A stretch of DNA of 64,000 nucleotides from Mycoplasma sp. CSL7475-4 (GCF_024834065.1 NZ_JANUYA010000001.1:166942-230941), one strand, 5' to 3'. Shown: positions 41,175-52,536, counted from the first letter of the stretch. Numbers and translations: made by a program. Notes: a model not told the origin generated them from the sequence alone.

Positions 41175-41201
41175 TTAGCACAAAAAGTATTAGAGTGCTA
41201 A
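41175..41201. promoter_or_regulatory. CIRCE operator (HrcA site) of dnaJ
   Basis: TTAGCACAA - 9 nt - GAGTGCTAA, against the consensus TTAGCACTC-N9-GAGTGCTAA: only two mismatches in the left arm. It lies 10 nt before the dnaJ ATG, overlapping its promoter. Heat-shock repression by HrcA is inferred. Confidence 0.9.
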
Positions 41202-41213
41202 ATATTAATAATT

Positions 41214-41254
41214 AAAAAAATTCAGTGTTTTTTGTATTAAAACACTGAATTTTA
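41214..41254 (-). terminator. Intrinsic terminator of the BrkB-like gene
   Basis: AAATTCAGTGTTTT arms forming a stem of about 13 bp with a short loop; T run on the minus strand. Confidence 0.9.
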
Positions 41255-41258
41255 TTGA

Positions 41259-42308
41259 CTATTTTATTCTTTTTAAGAAAAAATCTCTTTTTGCTATCGT
41301 GTAACTTGAGTAATAGGTTTTATAATAAGACTCATTTACAATTAAGCCAATAAATATAAAATATGATAAAGATGAAACAAATAAAGCTATATACATAAAT
41401 GTTCCAATTGCTCCGTATTGGGTGTAATTGATAAGTGATGTTAAATATCCGAAAACACCAATGAAAATCATATTAGGGATTGTAGCTAATAATACGCCTG
41501 GTAAAACAGAGTTTCACGGCAATTTAAAACTTGGTGTCAGCTTGTAAATTAATGAAAAACCAAAGTATAAAACCAATATTAAGTAAAACATAAAACTAAT
41601 GTAAAAAAATACTAGTTCGCCAACGACTGAAAGTCTTGGCACAATTAATTTATAAAAAGATATGTATATTAAAGAAACAATAAACAAATACAAACTAATG
41701 CCAAGAACAATAAAAAAGCCTTTTAGTCTATTTAAGAAAAAGTTACCTAGGTTTTCGTGACCATATATGTAATTTTGTGAGTATATAAAACGCCCTCAAC
41801 CACTCGAACCTAATCATGTAGAACCGAACAATAAAATACCGATTGTTGTGTATTGCACACTCTGATTAATTTTAAAGTTTGGAATGTTTAATATTGATTT
41901 AACACCAGGAATTATCCGACTCAAAATAATGTCTAAAAACACTGTATTATAGCCATTGATGAATGACAACAACACAACAACAACTGTCAATATAGGAACA
42001 AAGGAGATTAGAAAGTAAAATGATAATGATATTGGAATAAACGCTGATTCTTTAGCCGTAAATTTTTGGTATGTACGATCTATCAACTCGCTTGACTTAC
42101 TTTTATTTTTTCAACTCGTTTTAGGAGTTGAAATAAATAAAATTAACATTAAGAAAAATTTAGCAATTTTTTCAAATAGTCAAAAAGTGCTATTTTCATT
42201 TTGAATAATGTTGCGTGATACTCATGTTTTTTTTATTGTTTTTTTGTATGCTTTATACATTTTTTTTGGTTCAATACCAGTATAAATATTGTTGTTTGTT
42301 TCTTTCAT
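41259..42308 (-). CDS. YihY/BrkB-family inner-membrane protein
   Basis: A 349-aa membrane protein. A cytoplasmic N-terminus (~75 residues, Lys/Ser/Trp-rich) is followed by six helices. Family markers: TAKESAFIPISLSFYFLISF (early amphipathic helix and first core helix), GSTWLGSSGWGRFIYSQNY, FKLPWNSVLPGVLLATIP and YGAIGTFMYIALFVSSLSY. Function not established (once called RNase BN in error). TATAAT (42315-42320) is 6 nt before the ATG. Confidence 0.85.
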
Positions 42309-42329
42309 ATGTATATTATAAAAAGATAT

Positions 42330-42355
42330 TAAAAAAAGCAATATTTAAATTGCTC
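42330..42355 (-). terminator. Intrinsic terminator of the AEC-type transporter gene
   Basis: AGCAAT/ATTGCT stem with a 6-nt loop and T7 run on the minus strand, just past the stop. Confidence 0.8.
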
Positions 42356-42359
42356 TTTA

Positions 42360-43643
42360 TTATGTGAATAATAATTGACAAAGAATTATTCAAATCGGTA
42401 AAAAAACGATTGAAGCCAGTGTTGAAAGCGCCGATGCACGAGCTGTAAACGTTGGGGCCTTATTGTATGACAATGCGATTGCGGCCGGAACTGCTCCTGG
42501 TGGTGTTGCACTAACAACAACGATTGATAGTGCCGCAACAGCACCAACTTTATGATTTGAATTATAAAGTGAATACATTACACCCAACATTAATAATGGG
42601 ATTATTACAATTTTAACAATTGTGTAAAATCAGACTCATTTATCAGTGAAAACAGCTCTAAGTTTGCTTTCACTCATTTTCATTCCGACAGTTAATCAAA
42701 CAAGTGGTGTACATAAAGATGCTAACATATTGGCGATATTTTTAAAGTATGGCATTGTCACGCCTGCGTCCATTCAACCAGATGCAGTTAATGTCGTGCG
42801 TTCGTATATAGATTTTGCAATATTGTAAATGTATTTATTACCTTCAGCATCAAAATAAATTGGTAGGAAATTAACACCATAACTTGCTTTTTTGACTGTT
42901 AATACTGATTCATTATTGGCTAAATTCAATGTTTTAGACACGGCTTGACTGTGTTCTCCTATAGCAGGAATTAATTGAGTTAATCACAACGCAAGCCCAA
43001 TAAAAGTAATAAGTAAAGTTGTATTTGTTGCGAGTTTTTTTAAGGTATTACCCATATTTTTTTTATTGAATTTCAAACCAGTAAACATCATAAAGCAGTA
43101 TGTGTATAAAAACATGCGTTGAGGAACATTAAATATGCTTACACTCAATATTGAAGTTGCTTCGTTTATTGTGCCACGATAAAATTCAGTAATAATTGGT
43201 AGGCCAAATGTTGTTGTGGAACCAAAAATTAACAGCATTCACATTGTCAATACTCTTTCTCGTGGTATATCACCATTTGAAGTGCGGGCAAGTGTATTGA
43301 CAATTGATTTTGAGTTGCTTTTTTTAATGAAAACAGGAAGTTTTCAATCACACTTAATTCATAGCCAAGAGACTATTGAAAGAATAAAATAAAACAAAAA
43401 TGAAATCAATAAGATTCAGGCTTGTTCTTTTAATTTTTGCATTGTCAAAGAAGACATGAAACCTTTAATAGCAATTGCTGGCAATGCGATTTCTAAGACA
43501 ATTTTACTCATTGGCCCTATTCACTCAGTTTTAAATATTGATGCTTTCGTGAGTAAAAAACCAATAAAAATAACTAAAATAGAGGCAATACAAACCCCAA
43601 TTAAATTGGAGTTTGTGATCGTAGATATAAACAACTCTTTCAT
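42360..43643 (-). CDS. AEC-family transporter (malate/auxin-carrier type)
   Basis: A 427-aa permease of the auxin efflux carrier group, which in bacteria moves organic acids such as malate. About ten helices: LIGVCIASILVIFIGFLLT, GPMSKIVLEIALPAIAIKGF (family helix with Pro), GSTTTFGLPIITEFYRG (Asn/Gly-Pro discontinuous helix), TPLVWLTVGMKMSESKLR and VVSATPPGAVPAAIALSYN. A ~60-residue insert sits mid-protein (EHSQAVSKTLNLANNES onward). Many Trp are TGA. A TATAAT lies 8 nt before the ATG. Confidence 0.82.
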
Positions 43644-43695
43644 AATAAAAAATTATACTCCCTCCGTACGAAATAATATTTTGTTTGATTTAATT

Positions 43696-43721
43696 TAAAA
43701 AAATTCCAAAAATGGAATTTA
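43696..43721 (-). terminator. Intrinsic terminator of the gmk-rpe operon
   Basis: AAATTCCA/TGGAATTT 8-bp stem, 4-nt loop, T run on the minus strand after the rpe stop. Confidence 0.87.
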
Positions 43722-44375
43722 TTAGTTTTTCAGTACAGACGAAATTGTTTCTTTTGTAGGGTTTTTTACTAAAAATGTTCCTGCTACACAAGCATCAGCA
43801 CCTGCTTTAAAAGCTTGTGGTCCAGTTGTATCGTTGATCCCTCCGTCAACTTGAATTAAATATTGGTATTGATTTTTAGATCTTAATTTTTTTAATAAAC
43901 TTATTTTATCTAAGGCTGTTGGGATAAATTTTTGGCCACCAGCTCCTGGTTCAACTGACATTACTAAAACAAGAGCGACATATGGCAGAAAATCTTGAAT
44001 TTCTTCAACATTTGTTTGTGGTTTGATAGCTAAACCAATTCTATAATCGTGGTGTTTTTTTTCTAAAAATTCCAATAATTCATCATGGTCTATCGCTTCA
44101 TAGTGAATAGTGGTAATATCCACAACATCTTTGAATTTGTCTAAATAATCCAGTGGTTTTTCAACCATTAAGTGTGCATCCATGAAGTGTTTCGATGTGT
44201 TTTGTTTTATATCAATAATTTCTTCTAGTTCAATAGCCTTATTAGGAACAAATTTTGCATCCATCACATCATAATGAATTCATTCAATGCCCTCATTAAT
44301 TAAGGTTTGTGCCATTTGTGCTCTTTTGCCTTCTTCAACATTCAATAATGAAGGTGTTACATATTTTTTACTCAT
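43722..44375 (-). CDS. rpe: Ribulose-phosphate 3-epimerase
   Basis: Interconverts ribulose-5-P and xylulose-5-P in the pentose phosphate pathway. 217 aa TIM barrel: VTPSLLNVEEGKRAQ, WIHYDVMDAKFVPN (metal Asp), FMDAHLMVEKPLDY, VLVMSVEPGAGGQKFIP and LIQVDGGINDTTGP (catalytic Asp). The ATG overlaps rsgA by 8 nt. Last gene of gmk-PP2C-kinase-rsgA-rpe. Confidence 0.95.
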
Positions 44376-45207
44376 TTTTTGCCTCTTTCATCATTTTTAA
44401 ATAGTTTTTATATCTTAATTCAGGAATAATGCCGTCTTTGACGTGTAATTTTATATTGCAATATTCTTCAGGTTCGTTTAAATGTAAACAAGATTTAAAC
44501 TTGCACATCTTTGACAATTCCTTAAATTGTTTAAAAGATTGTGCTAATTGAATTTTTGATAAATTTATATCAAAACTCGAAAATCCAGGAGTATCAATTA
44601 ATTCCCCGCCTAAAGTCTCAATAATTTGAACTGTTCGAGTTGTGTGCTTCCCACGGTTTGCAAATTTAGATATTTCTTGGGTTTGAAAATTTGTTCCCGC
44701 TATTACATTGATAAATGTTGTTTTACCAACTCCCGATTGACCCATTAATGATATGACCTTTCCGTTAAAGAAATGTTTAATTTTTTCTTTAAGATTAGCA
44801 TCCTGATAATCAATATCAAAAACATCATAGCCCATTGCCCGATAAGTATTTTCTCACTCGCTGAGTGCTAAATCAACTTTAGTAATAAACAAAATTGGTT
44901 CAATATCATTAGCTTCAATAAAAGCTAAATATTTATCAACTAAATAGGGTTGAAATTTTGGTTCAACTACAGACATTACAACAACAATTGCGTCAATATT
45001 TGCTACTTTAGGACGCACAAAAACGTTTTTACGTTCGTAAACTTTTGAGATATAACCATCAGTTTCGAACTCAACTATATCGCCGACCACAGGGTCTATA
45101 TTTTTGTGTCTAAAAACCCCTGCGGCTGGTAAAAAGTGAGTTTGATTGTTTTCGTCTTTAATATGGTATCTTCCACCGGTTAATGAATAAATTTTTCCTT
45201 TCAACAT
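44368..45207 (-). CDS. rsgA: Ribosome small subunit GTPase RsgA
   Basis: Circularly permuted GTPase in 30S maturation. 279 aa: N-terminal OB fold (MLKGKIYSLTGGRYHIKDEN), G4 ITKVDL, P-loop SLMGQSGVGKTTFINVIAG, G3 LIDTPGFSSFD, and a C-terminal zinc site CKFKSCLHLNEPEEYC (three Cys, one His). One TGA is Trp. It follows the kinase gene by 5 nt and overlaps rpe. The kinase-phosphatase-rsgA order is common in low-GC Gram-positives. Confidence 0.96.
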
Positions 45208-45212
45208 AACTC

Positions 45213-46199
45213 CTAAATTAAAATTGTTAGAACAATAATACCGATTATAAATAACAATGTCAGTATAACGATTGCCGAAATAATAAATTTATTAGAATTG
45301 ATGATGTCTTGAAAACTTATTTTACTTCTAGCTCTTTTAGGATTATAAGGTTTTTCGTAAAATCTTTCAGGACTGGTGCTGGTTTTTAAATCATGATACA
45401 TTTCTCACATATTTTTGTATCTATTATCGGGGTCTTTGGCAGTTGCTTTAGCAATGACATTACTCAAAGCCTGCGGAATATCAATTATTTTAGTAATTTC
45501 GGGCATTGGTTGACTTTTTTGTTTATTTATTGTGTCAATCGCATCTCGGCCTTTAATTGGATACTCACCGCTCAGCATTTCGTATAACATAATTCCCAAA
45601 GCATAAATATCAGTTTTTTCAGTAGGGTTATTGCCAGCAATACACAATTCAGGTGCCATATAATACACAGTTCCAATTACTTTGGTATCTTTTGTGTAAC
45701 GTTGGCTATCTTCGGATAACGCCAATCCTAAATCAATAATTTTGACTTCACGATCTCTGGTTATTAAAATGTTTTGACTTTTGATGTCTCGGTGAATTAT
45801 TTTACTATTATGCAACTCACTAATTCCGTCAGCAATCTGCATTGCATAATTAGCTGCAGTTCTGGCAACTAATTTCCCGTTTTTGTTAATAATCGTTTTT
45901 AAATTTTCCCCATCAATGAATTCAGTCACTAAATATTGTTCATTATCGCCAATATACGAATCGATGTATTGTGCAACACGTGATGATTTTACTTTTTTAT
46001 ACAGGTTTATTTCCTGCTTGAATCTCTTGATTGTTGTTTCTGTATCAGCTTGATTTTTAACTAAAAAATATTTCAAAGCGTAATAAATACCAGGTTTTCC
46101 AATTTCTTCAACCTTGTAAACTTCGCTAAAACCGCCATGCCCAATTTTGGCGATTATTTTATATTTTTGTAAGGCAACACTATTTTTATTGATTTGCAT
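45213..46199 (-). CDS. Membrane-anchored Ser/Thr protein kinase (PknB/PrkC type)
   Basis: Hanks-type kinase, 328 aa: Gly-loop IGHGGFSEVYKV, Lys in YYALKYFL, catalytic IIHRDIKSQNILI, IIDLGLA (the usual DFG is DLG), activation loop GTVYYMAPE and TDIYALGIMLYEML. After residue ~275 a basic linker leads to one C-terminal membrane helix (FIISAIVILTLLFIIGIIVL); no extracellular PASTA repeats, so little is outside. I start at ATG 46199, which overlaps the phosphatase stop (TAATG) and has GGAG 6 nt upstream; an ATG at 46211 is the alternative. Confidence 0.92.
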
Positions 46200-46972
46200 T
46201 ATTTGCTCCATTCGTCAATATTTGAAAGAGAGGCATAAACAGCCGAAGCATTATCTGTTGAGCGATTATCCAATGCTTCTTGAACTAAGACTTCAACTAT
46301 TTTCTGTGCTTTAATTTCTTTCTTGATAATTAATTCAATCGAAGGTTTCTCTAAAAAATTATGGACTCCATCGCTGGTGCAAAGTATGCTATGCACTGCT
46401 TTGATAGAAGCTGATAAGTCAAAGATTTCAATTTTTGTTTTTTTAAGTGGACCTAACGCCGAGGTTAAGGCCATGTTGTATTTAACGTTTCTGGCTTTTA
46501 ATTCAGTGTAATTTTCTTCATTTATAAGTCGATTATACAAATTATGATCGACTGTAATTTGTTTCAAATCACCACCTTTAGTTAAAATATAAGTTCTTGA
46601 ATCACCAATGTTAAAAATATATAAAAAACCATGTACTTCGCTATAAATTGCGGCCGTTACCGTTGTTCCCATATCTAAATATGCTTCTTCTACATTGGCA
46701 AAAGTTTTCATTTCTAGTCGTGCATCATTAACAACTGATTTAAATCATAAAGAAACGGAATTAACATCAAATTTCTCTAACGGCATCATTTGAGCAAATT
46801 TCTTACTGAATGTATTTACTGTAATATTCGAAGCTTTTGAACCACCATAATGCCCGCCCATACCATCACAAAGCAAAAGCATGTGAATGTTATCTTTGTG
46901 AAAAATACCTACGGCATCTTGGTTGCTATTTCGAACATTTCCTTTAACACTTAATTGAGCAAAATTATTCAT
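46199..46972 (-). CDS. PP2C-family Ser/Thr protein phosphatase
   Basis: Metal-dependent phosphatase opposing the adjacent kinase. 257 aa with the PP2C metal motifs: VRNSNQDAVGIF (family RxxNQD), LLLCDGMGGHYGG (DGMGGH), MGTTVTAAIY, FNIGDSRTYIL (GDSR), LCTSDGVHNF (SDG) and DNRSTDNASAVYA (DNxS/T). ATG overlaps gmk by 8 nt; stop overlaps the kinase start. Confidence 0.94.
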
Positions 46973-47561
46973 GTAGTTCTTTCAATAGTAATTCTTTTAT
47001 TTCTTCAGCGGCTCTATAAGGGTCATCGTTAACAACATTGTATTTAAAAATATGTCTGTCAGCTAACTCATGACTTGCTTTTTGCAGTCTTTGATCAATA
47101 GAATCTTTGGTTTCGGTGTTTCGACCAATAATTCTGTTTTTTAATTCATCAAATGACGGTGGCAAAATAAACACAGTAATTATGTTGTATTTGTTGAGAT
47201 TTTCTTTATTTTCAAGAATTTTTTTAGTCCCTAATGTTTCGATTTCTAAAAAAGGAATTTTGTTATCTTTGTGAATATTATCTATTTCACTCAACAATGT
47301 TCCATAGTAATTATCGAAATGGAAGTTGTATTCCAACAATTCATTATTGGCAATTTTTTGTTCAAAATCTTCCTTGGAAATAAAAAAGTAATGAACACCG
47401 TCTATTTCGCCAGTCCGTGGTTTACGTGTTGTCGCTGAAACAGAAAGTTTAAATTTTAAATCTTCATTTTTAAATAATATTTGCTCAATAGTTCCTTTTC
47501 CTACCCCGCTAGGGCCGGTGAAAATAATTATTGGTTTCTTTTTACGATTATTAATATTCAT
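46965..47561 (-). CDS. gmk: Guanylate kinase
   Basis: GMP to GDP, 198 aa. P-loop IIFTGPSGVGKGTIEQILF, SVSATTRKPRTGEIDGVHYF (GMP site), LEYNFHFDNYYGT and IIGRNTETKDSIDQRLQKA. A TATAAT lies 9 nt before the ATG with no ribosome binding site. First gene of the five-gene operon. Confidence 0.96.
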   Translation of the reverse strand: MNINNRKKKPIIIFTGPSGVGKGTIEQILFKNEDLKFKLSVSATTRKPRTGEIDGVHYFFISKEDFEQKIANNELLEYNFHFDNYYGTLLSEIDNIHKDNKIPFLEIETLGTKKILENKENLNKYNIITVFILPPSFDELKNRIIGRNTETKDSIDQRLQKASHELADRHIFKYNVVNDDPYRAAEEIKELLLKELHE

Positions 47562-47664
47562 AGTTTTATTATTATAAATTAATTTTTATATTAATATAAG
47601 AGATTATTTGCTAAGAATAACGAAAGCAAAATAAAATCAGTAATTTTTCTTTATTTTTGTTATT

Positions 47665-47688
47665 TTTTTCAATATTTTTATTGAAAAT
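47665..47688. repeat. Inverted repeat TTTTCAATA/TATTGAAAA between gmk and secG
   Basis: Arms TTTTCAATA (47666-47674) and TATTGAAAA (47679-47687) with a 4-nt spacer, in a 230-nt AT-rich divergent intergenic region. Same core as the 15-bp repeat at 30082. Confidence 0.6.
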
Positions 47689-47791
47689 TTAGCAAAAATA
47701 ATTTTCAACATCTATCCAATTTAATATTTAATTAATATTATTTATCTATATTAATATATAATTGAAATTACATTACAAAGTGGAGGTAGTT

Positions 47792-48028
47792 ATGACTGTT
47801 CTTATAATAACAATAGCGCTAATTGTTATTGCAATAATCATTATCATTATTTCGCTAATGATGTCGCCTGATTCTAATGGTTTTTCAGGTGCATTAGTTG
47901 GTTCTGGAGATCTAGAATTATTTAAAAACTCAAAAGAAAGGGGAGTTAAAAAATTTATGAAGTGAACAATGTTTACAATGGGTATCCTTGTAATCATTTT
48001 TGCGCTTTTAATTAAATTTTTGTTATAA
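47792..48028 (+). CDS. secG: Preprotein translocase subunit SecG
   Basis: Small non-essential SecYEG subunit, 78 aa, two membrane helices (VLIITIALIVIAIIIIIISL and GILVIIFALLIKFLL) around the conserved SPDSNGFSGALVGSGDLELF. A strong TGGAGGTAGTT site precedes ATG at 47792. It is 3 nt before rnr, the usual secG-rnr order. Confidence 0.92.
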
Positions 48029-48031
48029 AAC

Positions 48032-50191
48032 ATGATAGAAGAAAAAAATATTTTTAATTTTGTTAAATCAAACCCTAAGTCAAATTTCGTTAATATCGCT
48101 AAGGGTTTAAAAATACCTTTTGATAAAAACAAACAATTGACACAGACTTTAATGAAAATGTCTAAAAACAATCAATTGTTATACACAAGAGACAAAAACT
48201 ATGTTGCTATTGAATATTTAGACACCATTGAAGGTAAATTGAAATACGCAAAAGACGGTAGATTCGGCTTTATTGACATTGAAATAGAAGGTGAAGAAAG
48301 AGTATCGTACTTTGTGTCATCAGTTAATTTTAACGGTGCTTTATCAGGAGACCAAGTTAAAGCTAAAGTTTATAAACAACTTGATTCACAAGAAGAAAAA
48401 GAATATGCAGTGGTAGTGCAAATTAAACAAAGAAACTCAACAACACTTAACGGTGTGATTGAGTTGAAAAATAACATTTTAAGCTTTAGACCTCTTAAAA
48501 ATGACTTTAAAAGCTTTGATTTTGTTATCAAGGAATTTAAAGTCGACTCGAGAATTGATGACCTTGTTGTCGCAAAAATTACCGATTACAATAAAAAGAC
48601 TTTAACAATAGATATTGTTGAAAAAATATCTAATATTTCAGACCCACTTTGCTATGTTAAGTCACTTTTAGCTGAGATGCAACTACCAAAAGGTTTTGAA
48701 AAAGAAGTTCTAGATGAAGCGGCTACTATTCCGGATACAATTGATGCTAAAGGAATGAAAAATAGAGTTGATTTTCGTGACGAACTAGTCATCACTATTG
48801 ATGGCGAGTCTACAAAGGATTATGATGATGCTATTTCGATTAAAAAGATTGACAATAAGTATTATCAATTAGGAGTTCATATTGCTGATGTGAGCTATTA
48901 TGTTCGTGAAAATAGTGAAATTGATAAAGAGGCATTAAAACGTGGTACTTCTACTTATTTAGCTAATCAAGTCATTCCGATGTTACCGGAAAAATTATCA
49001 AACGGTATTTGTTCACTTAACCCCAACGAAGATAGATTTACTATGAGTATCTTGATTGACATTGATAATAATGGTAAAACGATTAAGTCAAATATTGTCC
49101 AAGGGATAATAAATTCTAAATACAGATTAACATATAAAAGAGTCAATGATTTTATAGACAATAAAGTTAAATTTACTGATAATTCATTGAATAAAATGTT
49201 GAATATCTTGTATGAATTGACACAAAAAATCCGTAAAGTTAAAAATGAAGAAGGATATATTGACTTAGAAATTGAAGAGCCAAAAATTATTCTTGACGAA
49301 AACAACAAAGTTGTTGATGTTGTTGTTGATAGAAGCGGTACCAGTGAAAAAATGATTGAAGATTTTATGGTTAGGGCAAATGAAGAAGTTGCTAAGACAT
49401 TAGCAAAAAATAAAATACCTTTGTTATACCGTGTTCATGAAACACCATCAGAAGAAAAAATCAATCAATTTAAACAAGTGATGAACTCATTAAATATCAA
49501 AGTTGAAGTTGATAGCCTAAATTTAACTCCTAAATCATTCCAAAACACTATTGAAAAAATTAAAAAACAACGCTTTGATAGTTTCTTACAAACCATGTTT
49601 TTAAGAACTATGTCTAAGGCTGTTTATAGTGTTGAAAATATTGGTCACTTTGGTTTAGCGAGCGAATTTTACTGCCATTTTACAAGTCCAATTCGTAGAT
49701 ATCCAGACTTAATTGTTCATCGAGTAATTAGAGATATTTTAATCAATAAAGATCGTACAAAAATTGAGCACATGAATAAAATTTTGCCTGCCATAGCTGA
49801 ATTGAATAGTGAATCAGAACAGAAAGCAATGCAGGTTGAACGTGATACAAATGATTTACTTTATGCAGAATATTTTGCCGATAAAATCGGTCAAAGCTAC
49901 AATGTGCAAATTGTAAGTATATTGAAATTTGGTATGTTTGTTGAATTTGAAAACAAAACAAATGCTTTAGTTCATTTATCAACCATGACTGACGATGAAT
50001 ATGTATTGAACACTGAAGGAACAGAACTTGTAGGAACCAAAACGAAAAACAAATACCGTCTTGGCGATAAAACATCTGTTGTCATATTGAGCACTGACCC
50101 AATCAACGGTAAAGTTGATGCTTGTCTAGTAAAAAATTATCAAGATTATTACAAAGCCTTGAAAGGCAAAATTAATAAAACAAATTCTTAA
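48032..50191 (+). CDS. rnr: Ribonuclease R
   Basis: 3'-5' exoribonuclease, the main RNA-degrading exonuclease in mycoplasmas. 719 aa without any TGA. Cold-shock domains at residues ~60-200 (GKLKYAKDGRFGFIDIEIEG), then the RNB domain: DFRDELVITIDGESTKDYDD (catalytic Asp residues), YQLGVHIADVSYYVRENSEI, GHFGLASEFYCHFTSPIRRY and DLIVHRVI, and a C-terminal S1 domain (VSILKFGMFVEFENKTNALV). Confidence 0.97.
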   Translation: MIEEKNIFNFVKSNPKSNFVNIAKGLKIPFDKNKQLTQTLMKMSKNNQLLYTRDKNYVAIEYLDTIEGKLKYAKDGRFGFIDIEIEGEERVSYFVSSVNFNGALSGDQVKAKVYKQLDSQEEKEYAVVVQIKQRNSTTLNGVIELKNNILSFRPLKNDFKSFDFVIKEFKVDSRIDDLVVAKITDYNKKTLTIDIVEKISNISDPLCYVKSLLAEMQLPKGFEKEVLDEAATIPDTIDAKGMKNRVDFRDELVITIDGESTKDYDDAISIKKIDNKYYQLGVHIADVSYYVRENSEIDKEALKRGTSTYLANQVIPMLPEKLSNGICSLNPNEDRFTMSILIDIDNNGKTIKSNIVQGIINSKYRLTYKRVNDFIDNKVKFTDNSLNKMLNILYELTQKIRKVKNEEGYIDLEIEEPKIILDENNKVVDVVVDRSGTSEKMIEDFMVRANEEVAKTLAKNKIPLLYRVHETPSEEKINQFKQVMNSLNIKVEVDSLNLTPKSFQNTIEKIKKQRFDSFLQTMFLRTMSKAVYSVENIGHFGLASEFYCHFTSPIRRYPDLIVHRVIRDILINKDRTKIEHMNKILPAIAELNSESEQKAMQVERDTNDLLYAEYFADKIGQSYNVQIVSILKFGMFVEFENKTNALVHLSTMTDDEYVLNTEGTELVGTKTKNKYRLGDKTSVVILSTDPINGKVDACLVKNYQDYYKALKGKINKTNS

Positions 50192-50192
50192 A

Positions 50193-50963
50193 ATGAAAAA
50201 TAGAAATCTTGTTAAAAATTCACTTGGTTTTGATTCTGATTTATATGTTTTTCAAGATAAAGACATGTTTAATTATTCAGTGGACACGATTTTATTGGGT
50301 AATTTTGTCTTTTTAAACAAAAGAATAACAAACATGCTTGAAATTGGAACAAATAACGGTGCTTTATCAATTTTTATTAGCGATAGACATAAAGATTTAC
50401 ACATTGATGCAATTGAAATTCAGGAAAAAGCAGCTGAATTAGCTATTCAAAACATTGCGATGAATAATAAAACCGATCAAATTAGTGTTATCAATATTGA
50501 CTTTAACGTTTTTTACAAAGAGCATATGAAAAGTAGTGCAAAAAAATATCAGTCAATTGTTGTTAATCCACCATTTTATACAATAGAGAACACAAAACTA
50601 ACAAAAAATATCAATGAAGAGATGCTAATTGCAACTCACGAAGTTAAATTAAACTTAAAACAAATAATTGAGGGTAGTTCCAAAATTATCGAACAAAAAG
50701 GCTATTTAACAATGGTTATTCCTGTAGAGCGCATGGTTGATTGCTTCGAATATATGCGTCAATTTAAATTTGAACCTAAGCGTATACAAATGATTATTCC
50801 GCGCGTGGATGATAAACCAAAGTTAGTTTTAATTGAAGCTAGATATCAATCGGGATGAGGGTTACATTTTTTACCTAATTTATATCTGCATGATAACAAT
50901 AATAAAAACAAACATGAATATTTACAAAATATTAAAGATCTATACAAACCAATCAAGGTTTAA
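50193..50963 (+). CDS. trmN6: tRNA1(Val) adenine-N6 methyltransferase-like protein
   Basis: SAM-dependent methyltransferase of the TrmN6/YfiC group, 256 aa. Seen: LYVFQDKDMFNYSVDTILLG (family F-x-x-DxxLLA region), MLEIGTNNGALSIFIS (SAM motif), IDAIEIQEKAAELAIQNI and catalytic IVVNPPFYT. One TGA is Trp near the end. It starts 1 nt after the rnr stop and ends with AAGGAG serving metG. Confidence 0.9.
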
Positions 50964-50971
50964 GGAGTAAA

Positions 50972-52510
50972 ATGAAAAAAACTTGCTATATTACAACACC
51001 GATTTATTACGCATCAGGGCCTTTACATATTGGGCATTTATATTCAACAATTATGGCAAGAACCCTTGCTAATTACAAAAAGATAATGGGTTATGATGTT
51101 AAATTTTTAACTGGTAGTGATGAACACGGGCAAAAAATTCAAAACAAAGCATTGAAAAATAATCAAAAACCTAAAGAATTTGTTGATGATTTAGTTAAAA
51201 GTTATATAGAAACCTGAAAAAAATGAAATATTGAAATTGACTATTTTTCACGCACAACATCTCCGCAACATGAAGCAACAGTTAAAAAAGTATTTAGTTG
51301 ATTTTTAAAAAACGGCTTTATTTACAAAGATAAATACGAAGGTTTATATTCAATTGAAGATGAGGAATTTTTAACTAAGGCTCAAGCCTTAGAAATTGAC
51401 GGAAAATTCTATCATCCAACTTCTAAACACGAGTTAACAAAAATGGCTGAAGAAAGTTACTTTTTTAAAATTTCAGCAATGCAAGAGTGATGAAGCGATT
51501 ATGTTGCTAAAAATAGTAAATTTTTAATGCCTGAGAAAACATTAAATGAAATTCAAAGCAATTTTGTTAGCGAAGGTTTAGAAGATCTTTCGGTAACAAG
51601 AACTAATGTTGAATGAGCCATTCCAATTAATGAAGACAATAAACACACATTGTATGTTTGATTAGATGCTTTGTTTAATTATGTAACTGCATTGAATTTT
51701 GATTTAGAAAATCCAGGTGCTGATTTTGTTAAATATTGAGAAAAAGGTGATGAAATTATTCATATTTTAGGTAAAGAAATATCTAGATTCCACTTTATTT
51801 ATTGACCAATGTTTTTGAAAGCAATAAATATCAAACAACCATCACACATTGTTAGTCACGGTTTGTTGCGTGATAAAGACGGACGCAAGATGTCTAAATC
51901 ATTAGGCAATGCGATTGAGCCGGATTATCTTTACCAAAATTACCATCCCGAAATGATAAAATATTACTTTGCAAGTCAAATTATTTTTGGTGAAGACGGT
52001 AATTTTAGCGAAGAAAAATTGAAAGAAACAATTAACGCTGATTTAATAAATAATTATGGTAATTTAGTTTCAAGAACATTAAAAATGATTTCAAATTCAT
52101 TTACAAGCGGAACAGTATATAAACATTCAAACGAACAAATTCACAAACAAATAGAAGATGAAATAATTGGTTTTGATTATGAATTTAGCTCTTTGATGGA
52201 TAATTTTAAAATTGATAAAGCACACAAAAAAATAGTTGAACTTTCTTCAAAATTGAATAAATACATAGACGAAACAACACCTTGAAAATTAACAGATAAT
52301 TTAGATAAACTAAATTTAATATTAAATAGATTGTTAAATGGTATTTATTCTTTATCATGAGCTTTACAAGTCACAATGCCAAACAAAATTAAAGAAGTTG
52401 CACAAGCTTTAAAAATTGATGAATTTAGTAAAGAGAATTTACACGATTTTACTAAATTTGACAACATTAAATTAGCTGATAAATTCATGTTTTTTGCCAG
52501 ATTAAAATAA
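50972..52510 (+). CDS. metG: Methionine-tRNA ligase
   Basis: Class I synthetase, 512 aa. HIGH motif GPLHIGHLYSTIMARTLANY, connective region without zinc cysteines seen, and KMSKS motif DGRKMSKSLGNAIEPDYL. Many Trp codons are TGA. The ATG has a TAAGGAG site at the end of trmN6. Ends at a strong terminator; last gene of secG-rnr-trmN6-metG. No C-terminal tRNA-binding dimer domain. Confidence 0.97.
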
Positions 52511-52536
52511 ATAGACACACAGGTGTCTATTTTTTA
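52508..52536. terminator. Intrinsic terminator of metG
   Basis: ATAGACAC/GTGTCTAT 8-bp stem, ACAG loop, T6 run; also flanked by A on the left and could stop the convergent membrane gene. Confidence 0.92.
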
